From: an uncultured Bacteroidales bacterium
Lineage (GTDB): Bacteria; Bacteroidota; Bacteroidia; Bacteroidales; Bacteroidaceae
Length of the DNA stretch: 43,004 nt
Assembly (NCBI GenBank): GCA_937906165.1
Contig: CALCYA010000063.1
Location: 1 to 43,004 of the forward strand
Reading direction: 5' to 3'
Of this stretch, positions 24,259 through 31,892 are shown one piece after another. Positions within the stretch are counted from its first letter, which is position 1. Every line of letters starts with the position of its first letter. The notes under the pieces were generated by a model. It was not told the origin of the DNA, made no database searches, and saw only the letters and a list, made by a program, of their open reading frames with translations. The translations under genes were made by a program, and so were the position numbers.

Positions 24259-24360
24259 TTATTTGTATATTACAATTTGTGATATGCAAAACTCGTCGTT
24301 ATGCATAGGAGGGTACTCGGTTTTGTTATGGTCATTAAGTGTTGGGGGGTCGGTGATCAT
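24259..24360 (-). CDS. 33-aa leader ORF, truncated copy of the alaX/RhuM start
   Basis: The frame reads MITDPPTLNDHNKTEYPPMH, then NDEFCISQIVIYK and stop. It matches the first 20 residues of AlaX and the first 30 residues of RhuM-Fic (PPMHNGEFEASPIVIY). It stops 10 nt before the start of the pentapeptide-repeat gene. It is either the remnant of a second RhuM-type gene cut by an insertion or a translated leader that couples to the next gene. Confidence 0.6.
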   Translation of the reverse strand: MITDPPTLNDHNKTEYPPMHNDEFCISQIVIYK

Positions 24361-24389
24361 TGGTTGTTTCGTTTCTTAAATAATCAACA

Positions 24390-24421
24390 CAAAAGTAGTT
24401 TTGTTTATTGGTATGTGCAAA
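24390..24421 (-). promoter_or_regulatory. Operon promoter: TTTG-N20-TACTTTTG
   Basis: On the minus strand TTTG (24418-24421) and TACTTTTG (24390-24397) are separated by 20 nt. That is the Bacteroidetes -33/-7 arrangement. The leader ORF starts 30 nt downstream. Confidence 0.65.
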
Positions 24422-24475
24422 TTTTGTGCACATATGATATATTAATAGTCACTTGTCGCAAATTTTGCGATAAGT
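24410..24475. promoter_or_regulatory. Two operator-like palindromes at the promoter
   Basis: TATGTGCA (24412-24419) pairs with TGCACATA (24427-24434), overlapping the -33 element. A second, near-perfect dyad (24451-24475; ACTTGTCGCAAA with TTTGCGATAAGT, 11 of 12 paired) lies 17 bp further upstream. Their position suggests repression of the operon by one of its own products. Confidence 0.5.
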
Positions 24476-24504
24476 GTAAACGACATATTTGTTTTCTGGA
24501 TATG

Positions 24505-24717
24505 TAATATCGCCCTTTCAGGGCTTTTGGGTTTTATTAGTTCCATCCACATGCTTAACAGCCTGTGTTGTATAATATCGCCCCGTCGGGGCTTGTGGGT
24601 GTGCCGTTTGCCACAGGCGTTTTTTATATGCCCTGTAAGGGTATGATTTTATAGCATAGGCCGTGAGGCCTATGGGTATCGGCAGCAGATGTAAACAGCC
24701 CTGAAAGGGCGACATTA
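24505..24717. mobile_element. 213-bp MITE-like element with 21-bp terminal inverted repeats
   Basis: The ends (24505-24525 and 24697-24717) match in inverted orientation at 20 of 21 positions (TAATATCGCCCTTTCAGGG.). A further internal copy, TAATATCGCCCCGTCGGGGC, starts at 24573 with a compensated stem change. Other small hairpins (TAGGCC/GGCCTA, GCCTGTGGC-type) fill the interior. A 65-codon frame on the minus strand is not credible as a gene. No transposase is present. Confidence 0.7.
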
Positions 24718-24735
24718 TATTATATAACCATGCGG

Positions 24736-25104
24736 TTATCCTTCGCTCTGAGTGATATTGAAATAGGAGTCTTTAAGCTTGAACCTCAACTCAATGCCAT
24801 AGTCATTGAACCATGCAATGCATTTGCTCAGCAGTTGCAGTATCAGCTGATGCGGCTCTTCTTCAAAATGTATGACGGTGACAGGGTCCAGTCCCTGGTA
24901 TTCCTGCTTGAACCAATCGCTCAGGATATGTCCGATGTATCCTTGCATCTTGTCCAACAATGCTTTCTGCATATTGCTCTCCCCGTCAATATATCCTGCG
25001 CACACTATTTCAAGGTACACTTTGTTCTCTTCGCTGACAACATAACTGAGATCTATTTTGTAGATATCGCCAATCTGGGATATGTCGGATTTTCTCTGAT
25101 TCAT
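24736..25104 (-). CDS. Hypothetical protein, 122 aa
   Basis: No family is recognised. It is an acidic, soluble-looking protein with alternating beta and helix segments (DIYKIDLSYVVSEENKVYLEIVCAG, ALLDKMQGYIGHILSDWFKQ, VIHFEEEPHQLILQLLSKCIAWF). It has no signal peptide or membrane segment. The opposite strand is also open over its length, but this frame has the balanced charged-residue composition of a real protein and a normal ATG. It is a single gene between the MITE-like element and the nucleotidase gene. Confidence 0.6.
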   Translation of the reverse strand: MNQRKSDISQIGDIYKIDLSYVVSEENKVYLEIVCAGYIDGESNMQKALLDKMQGYIGHILSDWFKQEYQGLDPVTVIHFEEEPHQLILQLLSKCIAWFNDYGIELRFKLKDSYFNITQSEG

Positions 25105-25149
25105 GGTGATGGGTGAAATTGTTAATGGAAGTGATATTTACTAAAACCT

Positions 25150-25183
25150 ATTAGTTCCCGTCTTTTGTGAAGCGGGAACTAAT
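25150..25183. terminator. 11-bp hairpin between two minus-strand genes
   Basis: ATTAGTTCCCG (25150-25160) and CGGGAACTAAT (25173-25183) pair perfectly with a 12-nt loop. T runs are weak. It probably terminates the nucleotidase transcript. Confidence 0.55.
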
Positions 25184-25189
25184 AATATC

Positions 25190-25636
25190 TTACATCAGCA
25201 GATACTCCAATATGGCATCCCAGTCGGGATATTGCTCCGAGCCGTATTGTAGCCACTCGCCCTGGAATTCGCTGGCACCGTTCTTGCCGCGGTCGTCAAT
25301 GAGATAGTCGCCTTTGAGGAGTTCCTTGTGGTGAGTTATTATCACGCGTTTGTGGAAAATGTTGTTCATGTATTTCTTTACCCACTCCATTTTGTCGCTT
25401 GCTGCCGTGGGGTTGTTCCATGGCGAAGTGGAGAGTATGTATACGTCGAAGTGCTTTGCAAGCAACTGCACAGCCTCTATGGCTCCCGGCATAGGGTCCA
25501 TGAGAGCGAAGAGCCCTGGCACCTCGTCGATGCGTCCTTTGTACTGTTCCTTTACTTCGTCGCTCAATTTGGCTACTCCCGACTCAAAGTCGACGAGAAC
25601 GCCGTCCATGTCAAAATATATTCTTTTACGGTTCAT
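25190..25636 (-). CDS. 5'(3')-deoxyribonucleotidase-type HAD phosphatase, 148 aa
   Basis: A HAD-superfamily enzyme of the NT5C type, which dephosphorylates deoxynucleoside monophosphates. Motif I is YFDMDGVLVDF (nucleophile Asp9, acid/base Asp11), motif II is around LSTSPW, and motif IV is the IDDRGKNG stretch. The length matches small bacterial members. It is cytoplasmic and probably monocistronic. Substrate preference cannot be read from the sequence. Confidence 0.85.
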   Translation of the reverse strand: MNRKRIYFDMDGVLVDFESGVAKLSDEVKEQYKGRIDEVPGLFALMDPMPGAIEAVQLLAKHFDVYILSTSPWNNPTAASDKMEWVKKYMNNIFHKRVIITHHKELLKGDYLIDDRGKNGASEFQGEWLQYGSEQYPDWDAILEYLLM

Positions 25637-25941
25637 AGTTATATGTTTGTATTTTTTTTCTTCTATTTATCACAATGATGCATACAAATGAGCGAAAAAT
25701 GAAGCTTGCTTCAATTTTTCACCGTGGCAACGCGAAATCAGCGTTGCTTGCGACGACGTGAGCTTTAGCTCTCCAAAGGAGTGCGGTTTGCCGCCCCAAA
25801 GTGTATCTTCGCGTTTACGCAAGGATAGTTATAAATGAGTGAGATATGAAGTTTACTTCAATATTTCACCACGAGTGCAACTATTCTCGTGATTTATCAC
25901 AAATATAATGAATCGTATTTGAAAAAAGAAATTGGACGGCT
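25637..25941. repeat. Gene-free region with a duplicated hairpin repeat
   Basis: A 38-bp unit occurs at 25686-25723 and 25833-25870 (AAATGAG.GA.A.ATGAAG...). Each can fold through TGAAG/CTTCA plus an outer stem, and the differences between copies mostly keep pairing. Between them lies GCTTGCGACGACG, a small hairpin and CCAAAGGAGT (about 25744-25782), related to 8212-8250. A CACGAG/CTCGTG hairpin (25870-25891) follows. No ORF is credible. Confidence 0.65.
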
Positions 25942-26622
25942 TTATTTTGCCTTTACGGGGCTTAATTCGCTGCTGCGGATGTATTTCATCTCCTTGAGGA
26001 TGGCCATTTGTCTCTTTATGATATATTTTGACGGCTTTTTTGAACTGAAACGGCGTGGATTGGGCAGGGTGGCTGCAATGAGGGCACACTCGCGCTTGGT
26101 GAGCTTGTCGGGTGATTTCTTGAAGTTCTTCTCGGCGACAGCTGCTATCCCGTAGAGTCCTTCGCCCGTCTCGATGCTGTTGAGGTATACTTCCATTATG
26201 CGCTCCTTGCTCCAAAAGAACTCTATGAGCACGGTGAAGTATGCTTCAAGGCCTTTGCGTATCCATGAGCGTCCCGGCCACAGGAATACATTCTTCGCTG
26301 TCTGCTGGCTTATGGTGCTTGCTCCGCGCAGTCGTTTGCCCTTTTCGGCATCTGTGTACGCCTGTTCTATCTGTTCCCAGTCAAAACCGTTGTGCTCCAT
26401 GAAATGTGCATCCTCTGATGCCACTACAGCAATTGCCATATCGGGACTTATCTTCTCAATAGGTACCCATGTGTGTTTGACGGGTATGCCTTCAGATACC
26501 TTTCGTATGAGCATAAGGGGAGTACCGGGTACAGGTAAGAACCGGTAAACGACAACCCACAGCACTGTAAGGATGAACAGTGCCAGCAGTGTCTTTGCAA
26601 TGAATTTGAATATCTTGCTCAT
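25942..26622 (-). CDS. mtgA: Monofunctional peptidoglycan glycosyltransferase MtgA, 226 aa
   Basis: A GT51 enzyme that polymerises lipid II into glycan strands at the inner membrane. The start is set at MSKIFKFIAKTLLALF (26622), which gives a normal membrane anchor near residues 5-27; the frame extends 17 codons further upstream without need. The GT51 motifs are present: catalytic Glu in VVASEDAHFMEHNGFDW, then RGASTISQQTAKNVFLWPGRSW and VYLNSIETGEGLYG. The short single-domain length distinguishes it from bifunctional PBPs. It lies 85 nt after the DUF4919 gene. Confidence 0.95.
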   Translation of the reverse strand: MSKIFKFIAKTLLALFILTVLWVVVYRFLPVPGTPLMLIRKVSEGIPVKHTWVPIEKISPDMAIAVVASEDAHFMEHNGFDWEQIEQAYTDAEKGKRLRGASTISQQTAKNVFLWPGRSWIRKGLEAYFTVLIEFFWSKERIMEVYLNSIETGEGLYGIAAVAEKNFKKSPDKLTKRECALIAATLPNPRRFSSKKPSKYIIKRQMAILKEMKYIRSSELSPVKAK

Positions 26623-26707
26623 GGTGTGGTTGTCTTGCCTTGTTTCCAATAATGAATCCCGATGAATTGTCACCGGGATTCTAATGTCTCTGTATTGTGT
26701 TGAATGC

Positions 26708-27358
26708 TTATTTCGACACGTTGTTCAGGTATAGGCTTATGTCAAAGTACATACGACGTGCCTGGAACTCTCTTGAGGGCTCTACGACGATTATGTTGCA
26801 GAGTGTCTCGGTATCGAGTTCGCGTGATATCTCATTGTCGATGTTAAGCGAGAGCATGACGTGCTTCTGGTCCTCCGGGTTGACAACGCGGAAAGGCTTG
26901 TCGCTGCTCTTGCCGTCACCGTATGTCTTTATCATGCTGATGATCTCCTGATGCTTGTTCACATATGAGAGGTATTCCTCCTCGCTTTTGCCTATGGTCT
27001 TTGATGATATCCATGCATAGAAGAGGGCATCAAGGTTTGCCGGATTGTACTTGAGGATGCTCTTTGCTGTCTCGTATACCTTTGGGTAATTGTCCTCGTT
27101 GAAATACTCTCTCATCTTCTTCTCGTTGGCATCTTTGCCCGGGTTGTATGAGGGCAGGAATGCCTGACCATAGTATACAAGTGCAATGTCATCAACGTCA
27201 ATGTAGGGGTCGTCATTGTTGAAGAGCTCCACAATGTCATTGAAATATGACTTTTCGTTCTTTACGATGCCCTCGATGGTCTTGTAGTCAAGCATAAGTT
27301 GTGCCTGGGCGAATGCCGCCATAAAGATGAGGACGGTAATTGTCAGAATCTTTTTCAT
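26708..27358 (-). CDS. Secreted DUF4919-like protein, 216 aa
   Basis: A signal peptide (MKKILTITVLIFMAAFAQAQ) is followed by a helical domain with the features of DUF4919: DYKTIEGIVKNEKSYF, ALVYYGQAFLPSYNPG, and FYAWISSKTIGKSEEEY. The function is unknown. It begins 3 nt after the stop of the GH13 gene, so the two are translationally coupled. Assignment to DUF4919 is from memory of the family pattern. Confidence 0.75.
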   Translation of the reverse strand: MKKILTITVLIFMAAFAQAQLMLDYKTIEGIVKNEKSYFNDIVELFNNDDPYIDVDDIALVYYGQAFLPSYNPGKDANEKKMREYFNEDNYPKVYETAKSILKYNPANLDALFYAWISSKTIGKSEEEYLSYVNKHQEIISMIKTYGDGKSSDKPFRVVNPEDQKHVMLSLNIDNEISRELDTETLCNIIVVEPSREFQARRMYFDISLYLNNVSK

Positions 27359-27361
27359 ATA

Positions 27362-29047
27362 TTATACATTGAATTTTAAAATAACTCCGCTGTTGGCAGG
27401 AACGTTGATGCTCACTGCGTCATGTGGGTTCAGAGGCAATTCGTATGTCTCGCCGCTTAGCAGTTCCTTTGCCTTATGCTGCTTATTGTTGTATGTGGCA
27501 CCATAGAAAGCGAATGCTTCCTCGGGAATTGTCACATCGCATTCTTTGTCGCTGTCGCTGAAGTTCGTGACGATGAGCAGAAGTTCCCTGTCGGTACCGC
27601 GCAGATATGAGAATATGTGGTTGCTGTCGTATCTGTCGCTGTGTGGGTTGGCATACTGCAAGCCGTAGAAGAAACCTTCCCTTAGTGCCTCGTCGCTGTT
27701 GCACAGGGTGAGCAGGTGTGAGTAGAAAGCTTGTAGTTCCTTCTCTTTTTCAGTCAACTGCTCTCCGGTGTACTCGCCGTTGCCTTTCCAGCGGCGCAAG
27801 GTGTCCACGCTCCAGTAGTCGAATATTGTGGTGCGGCCGTCAACACCGCTGTAACCTTCCTTGTCCATGCCGCGCTCGCCAAGTTCCTGACCTGCATATA
27901 GCATGAATGGTTGTGTGTCGATGGTGGTTGACACAATGAGTGCTGCCAATGCGCGCTCTGCCTTAGCTGCAAAGAAGTCCGATGCAATACGCTGTTCGTC
28001 GTGGTTCTCGAGGAATGTGAGCATATTATGGCGTATGTCTGCCGTGCTCTGTAGGGTGTAGCTTATGTTGTTTGCCGATGTCTGGCCGTTCATTACTCCG
28101 CGCAGTGTGTCGTAGAGTCCAACCTTGTCATACAGGTAGTCGAAAAAGCCTTCCTTGATGAATGGACGGTATATATGTGGCTGGTATATCTCGCCTATGA
28201 AAAGAATACCCGGATATTGCTCCTTTACTTTGGGTACTGCCCAAGCCCAGAACTCCACAGGTGTCATCTCGACCATATCGCAACGGAAGCCGTCAACACC
28301 CTTCGCAGCCCAATATTGAAGTATCTTGAGCATCTTAACCCATGTGTTGGGTACGGGTGAGAACTGACGGTTGCCTGTACGGTAGTCAATGCCGTAGTTC
28401 AGCTTTACAGTGTCGTACCAGTCATTGCGTGACGGGCTGCCGAAACAGTCATTACCTGTAGCACGTAGCGGAGTCTCGCTATATTCTGTGTCGGCAATGT
28501 CTTTGGCGTCAAGGTTGCAACCGTATGACTGGTTGCCAAGATAGTAGAAGTTGTTATGTCCTACAAAGAATGCGTTCCGGTCGTCAAACTCTCCAAAGGG
28601 GAATGTGCCTTCGGGGGTGCAGTCACTGCTGTAGTGACGTGCCACATGGTTAGGGATAAAATCCATAATGACCTTGAGGCCGGCCTTGTGTGTGCGGTCA
28701 ACGAGTGCCTTGAACTCTTCGCGGCGCTTCTCGACGTTGACGGCGAGGTCGGGGTCATTGTCGTAATAGTCTTTTATCGCATAGGGTGAACCGGCCTCTC
28801 CCTTTACAATGGCTGGATGGTCGGTGGGAATTCCGTATTCGGTATAATCGGTACGGGTGGTGTGTTCAATTACGCCGGTGTACCATACGTGCGTGGCGCC
28901 CAATCCGCGTATTGCGTGCAACGCCTTTGACGTGATATCGTTGAACTTGCCACAACCGTTCTGCTCTATGGTGCCATTGGCAACACACTCTGATGTGCTG
29001 TTGCCGAAAAGTCGTGGTAGTAACTGGTAGATGATTATACGTGACAT
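27362..29047 (-). CDS. Cytoplasmic GH13 alpha-amylase family protein, 561 aa
   Basis: An alpha-glucan-acting enzyme without a signal peptide, so probably used on internal glycogen or imported maltodextrins. The four GH13 regions are intact: DFIPNH (129-134), GFRCD (nucleophile Asp257), FIGE (acid/base Glu286) and ENHD (Asp350). The C-terminal beta domain (LLIVTNFSDSDKECDVTIPE) is typical. It lies between fabD (22 nt upstream) and the DUF4919 gene. Exact specificity (alpha-amylase, glucanotransferase or other) cannot be set. Confidence 0.92.
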   Translation of the reverse strand: MSRIIIYQLLPRLFGNSTSECVANGTIEQNGCGKFNDITSKALHAIRGLGATHVWYTGVIEHTTRTDYTEYGIPTDHPAIVKGEAGSPYAIKDYYDNDPDLAVNVEKRREEFKALVDRTHKAGLKVIMDFIPNHVARHYSSDCTPEGTFPFGEFDDRNAFFVGHNNFYYLGNQSYGCNLDAKDIADTEYSETPLRATGNDCFGSPSRNDWYDTVKLNYGIDYRTGNRQFSPVPNTWVKMLKILQYWAAKGVDGFRCDMVEMTPVEFWAWAVPKVKEQYPGILFIGEIYQPHIYRPFIKEGFFDYLYDKVGLYDTLRGVMNGQTSANNISYTLQSTADIRHNMLTFLENHDEQRIASDFFAAKAERALAALIVSTTIDTQPFMLYAGQELGERGMDKEGYSGVDGRTTIFDYWSVDTLRRWKGNGEYTGEQLTEKEKELQAFYSHLLTLCNSDEALREGFFYGLQYANPHSDRYDSNHIFSYLRGTDRELLLIVTNFSDSDKECDVTIPEEAFAFYGATYNNKQHKAKELLSGETYELPLNPHDAVSINVPANSGVILKFNV

Positions 29048-29069
29048 TATATAAGTGTTTATATTTATA

Positions 29070-29945
29070 TTATGCTTCCAAAGATTTCTTTATCTTGCTG
29101 ATAAGTCCCTGTTGCACACTGCCCGGACCACACTCTGTAAACTCGGTCGCTCCATCCTTGATCATGTTTGTGATGGTGGGTGTCCAGCGTACGGGCGCAG
29201 TGAGCTGCGCAACAAGGTTGGCCTTGATTTCCTGGGGTGAGGTGTGTGGGGCTGCATCCACATTCTGGTACACCGGGCACACCGGCGTGTTGAATGTCGT
29301 TGCATTGATTGCCTCCTCAAGTTCCTCCTTTGCCGGCTGCATAAGAGGGGAGTGGAACGCACCGCTCACGCTCAATGGGAGAGCACGCTTTGCACCGGCT
29401 GCCTTGAGCCTTTCGCATGCCTTGTTAACACCCTCTAAGCTTCCCGAGATTACAACCTGCCCGGGACAGTTGTAGTTGGCGGCAACGACAATGTCACCCT
29501 CTGCACTTACCTCAGCGCATACCTGCTCCACGGCCTCGTCGGCAAGACCAAGTACGGCTGCCATTGTAGACTGTTGCATCTCGCACGCTTTCTGCATTGC
29601 CATAGCACGCTTGTATACGAGCTTTAGACCATCCTCGAAACTCAATGCTCCGGCGGCAGTAAGTGCCGACAACTCACCGAGTGAATGGCCTGCAACCATT
29701 TGTGGCTTGAACTCATCGCCAAGTACAATCGTCTGGATGACGGAGTGCAGGAATACCGCCGGCTGTGTTACTTTTGTCTGCTTTAGTTCCTCGTCACTGC
29801 CGTTGAACATTATGTCGGTGATGCGGAATCCCAATATGTCGTTTGCTTTCTCAAAATACTCCTTTGCAATAGGGTAGTTCTCATAGAGCTCCTTGCCCAT
29901 TCCGCTGAACTGTGCCCCTTGTCCTGTAAATACAAATGCTTTCAT
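29070..29945 (-). CDS. fabD: Malonyl-CoA:ACP transacylase FabD, 291 aa
   Basis: This enzyme transfers malonyl groups to acyl carrier protein for fatty-acid elongation. The start is placed at MKAFVFTGQG (29945); the frame runs further upstream but crosses the promoter box at 30013-30020. The active-site motif GHSLGE has the nucleophile Ser88, and the catalytic His198 is in GAFHSP. Full length. It heads a unit with the GH13 and DUF4919 genes; the link between them may be fortuitous. Confidence 0.97.
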   Translation of the reverse strand: MKAFVFTGQGAQFSGMGKELYENYPIAKEYFEKANDILGFRITDIMFNGSDEELKQTKVTQPAVFLHSVIQTIVLGDEFKPQMVAGHSLGELSALTAAGALSFEDGLKLVYKRAMAMQKACEMQQSTMAAVLGLADEAVEQVCAEVSAEGDIVVAANYNCPGQVVISGSLEGVNKACERLKAAGAKRALPLSVSGAFHSPLMQPAKEELEEAINATTFNTPVCPVYQNVDAAPHTSPQEIKANLVAQLTAPVRWTPTITNMIKDGATEFTECGPGSVQQGLISKIKKSLEA

Positions 29946-30012
29946 AATCATAATTGATTGAATATAGGATTCTGATTCTTGACTATTATAAATATAAGTC
30001 CAAAATCCGTTG

Positions 30013-30020
30013 CAAAGGTA
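30013..30020 (-). promoter_or_regulatory. Probable fabD -7 box TACCTTTG
   Basis: A consensus match on the minus strand, followed by C. It lies 68 nt before the chosen fabD start and inside the longer possible frame, which supports the shorter start. Confidence 0.55.
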
Positions 30021-30139
30021 GTCATTTTTTCCTTTATTAATTGTCAATTTGTGATTTATAATGTTATTGTTTCTAAAAATGGCACCGTTTTTTAATGTTT
30101 TGTGAGTGTTCGCTTCTTAAAATTTGCACTATTGATAAA

Positions 30140-30158
30140 ACCGATATCAGTTATCGGT
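30140..30158. promoter_or_regulatory. 19-bp palindrome upstream of the DASS transporter
   Basis: ACCGATA-TCAGT-TATCGGT is a perfect 7-bp inverted repeat with a 5-bp centre, 42 bp before the -7 box of the transporter. It fits the general form of a LysR-type or other dimer binding site. A LysR gene lies just after the transporter. Confidence 0.5.
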
Positions 30159-30199
30159 AAATTAGATAGATGCGTAACGTCTAATATAATAATAGGTTG

Positions 30200-30207
30200 T
30201 AAATTTG
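30200..30207 (+). promoter_or_regulatory. Probable -7 box TAAATTTG
   Basis: A consensus match followed by C, giving a leader of about 65 nt before the ATG at 30279. Confidence 0.55.
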
Positions 30208-30278
30208 CGTGATTTTTGATTAATTAGCATTCTATAACAAAGGTGAATATAATTTAACCACTAAATAATCAATCAGTT

Positions 30279-31769
30279 ATGTTTAAAAATTTCCCGGGAT
30301 ACAAGGTTCTGGAAAAGATTCAGAAGAACAAATCCCACAAGAGAGAGAGAAAATTCCCTCTGAATGCTATCAAGCTTCTTTTCATCGTTGCCATTACTGC
30401 TGTAATTGCATTGCTCCCTACTGAGTCATTCGGTATCGAGGGCCTTAATGTAGTACATCAGCGTATCATTTCGCTGTTCGTGTTTGCGGCTTTGATGTGG
30501 CTCACCGAGACAATGCCTTCATGGGTTACTTCAATGGTTGTGGTTACAGTGATGCTGTTCACTGTGTCAACAAGTGCGTTCAACTTCCTCCGTCCCGAGG
30601 ATGCTGCATTGGTGCCTTTCAAGAGCATCTTCGCTTGTTTCTCTAACCCCACAATCATGCTCTTTATCGGCGGTTTCGTGCTCGCTATCGGTCTTACAAA
30701 GGTCAAGCTCGACGTAGCCCTCGCACGTGTTTTGCTCAAGCCTTTCGGTACACGTTCTGAGATTGTGCTGCTCGGTTTCATCCTTGTGACAGCCATCTTC
30801 TCGGCTTTCGTGAGCAACACAGCTACAGCTGCTATGATGCTTGCCTTCCTGACACCTGTATTGCGTTCTCTTCCTGCTGACGGTAAGGGCCGTATCGCTC
30901 TTGCTCTCGCAATCCCTGTAGGTGCCAACCTCGGTGGTATGATGACTCCAATCGGTACACCTCCTAACATGATTGCCCTTGACTACCTCTCTTCACAGGG
31001 TATGGGTATCAGCTTCGTTGACTGGACCATCAAGATGGCTCCATTCGTTATTCTCCTTCTCGTTCTCTCGTGGTTGCTTCTCCGCATCCTCTTCCCATTC
31101 AAGCAGAAGAACATCAAGATTGAGATTGAGGGTGATATCAACTGGAACTTCAAGACATGGTCGGTAGTTGTGGCTTTTGCCATTACAATCTTCATGTGGA
31201 TGTTCGGTACAGATATGTGGGGCATCGATACAAATGTTGTGGCAATGATTCCTATCGCTATCTTCTGTGCTACAGGTATCCTTACACGTCGTGACCTTGA
31301 GGAAATCAACTGGAGTGTGCTCTGGATGGTAGCCGGTGGTTTTGCTCTTGGTGTTGCATTGAACTACACCGACGGTACTACACCTGCACTCAGCAGCCTC
31401 ATCGTCAAGTCTGTTCCATTCGGCAACTTCTCGCCGATTGCTGTGATGATCCTTGCCGGTCTCATCTGCTTCGGCTTCTCTAACTTCATCTCTCACTCGG
31501 CTGCAACATCTCTGTTGGTGCCTGTGCTCGGTGTGGTTGCAAGCGGTCTCGGTACAGCTCTCGACAGCGTAGGTGGTCCTCAGGCAATGCTCGTTGGTAT
31601 CGCTATCGCGTCTTCAGTTTCAATGATTCTGCCTATCAGTACACCTCCTAATGCTATTGCCCACTCAACAGGCTTTATCGAGCAGAAGGATATGATGAAG
31701 GTCGGTATCATTGTCGGTATCATGGGTCTTGTACTCGGTTATGCAATGCTTATCTTTATCGGATTCTGA
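30279..31769 (+). CDS. DASS/SLC13-family anion:sodium symporter, 496 aa
   Basis: An inner-membrane carrier with about 11-12 hydrophobic segments. The family's paired motifs are seen: SNTAT in the first half, the matching SHSAAT in the second, and IGTPPN and ISTPPN after them, which build the sodium and substrate sites. Members carry di- and tricarboxylates or sulfate; the substrate here is not evident. The N-terminus has a basic cytoplasmic stretch (KIQKNKSHKRERKFP). The palindrome at 30140-30158 and the downstream LysR gene suggest specific regulation. Codon use is biased (highly expressed type). Confidence 0.9.
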   Translation: MFKNFPGYKVLEKIQKNKSHKRERKFPLNAIKLLFIVAITAVIALLPTESFGIEGLNVVHQRIISLFVFAALMWLTETMPSWVTSMVVVTVMLFTVSTSAFNFLRPEDAALVPFKSIFACFSNPTIMLFIGGFVLAIGLTKVKLDVALARVLLKPFGTRSEIVLLGFILVTAIFSAFVSNTATAAMMLAFLTPVLRSLPADGKGRIALALAIPVGANLGGMMTPIGTPPNMIALDYLSSQGMGISFVDWTIKMAPFVILLLVLSWLLLRILFPFKQKNIKIEIEGDINWNFKTWSVVVAFAITIFMWMFGTDMWGIDTNVVAMIPIAIFCATGILTRRDLEEINWSVLWMVAGGFALGVALNYTDGTTPALSSLIVKSVPFGNFSPIAVMILAGLICFGFSNFISHSAATSLLVPVLGVVASGLGTALDSVGGPQAMLVGIAIASSVSMILPISTPPNAIAHSTGFIEQKDMMKVGIIVGIMGLVLGYAMLIFIGF

Positions 31770-31859
31770 TAACTGCTCCAAATAGACACTATTTATAATA
31801 TTTCTGTCTCACAGACCGCATTTTCTCGGGATAATGATGGTTTTGTGGGGCAGATTTTT

Positions 31860-31867
31860 TATCTTTG
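31860..31867 (+). promoter_or_regulatory. Probable -7 box TATCTTTG
   Basis: A consensus match followed by C, 25 nt before the ATG at 31893. It lies within the longer frame that starts at 31845, so the later start is preferred. Confidence 0.6.
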
Positions 31868-31892
31868 CCGTAAACCGCGAGAAACAGTCTGC

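Noticed and set aside
24518..24715. 65-codon minus-strand frame
   Set aside because: It lies entirely within the 213-bp inverted-repeat element and encodes a low-information, Pro/Tyr-rich peptide that follows the hairpins.
24730..25116. 128-codon plus-strand frame
   Set aside because: Antisense to the 122-aa hypothetical gene, whose composition is more protein-like.
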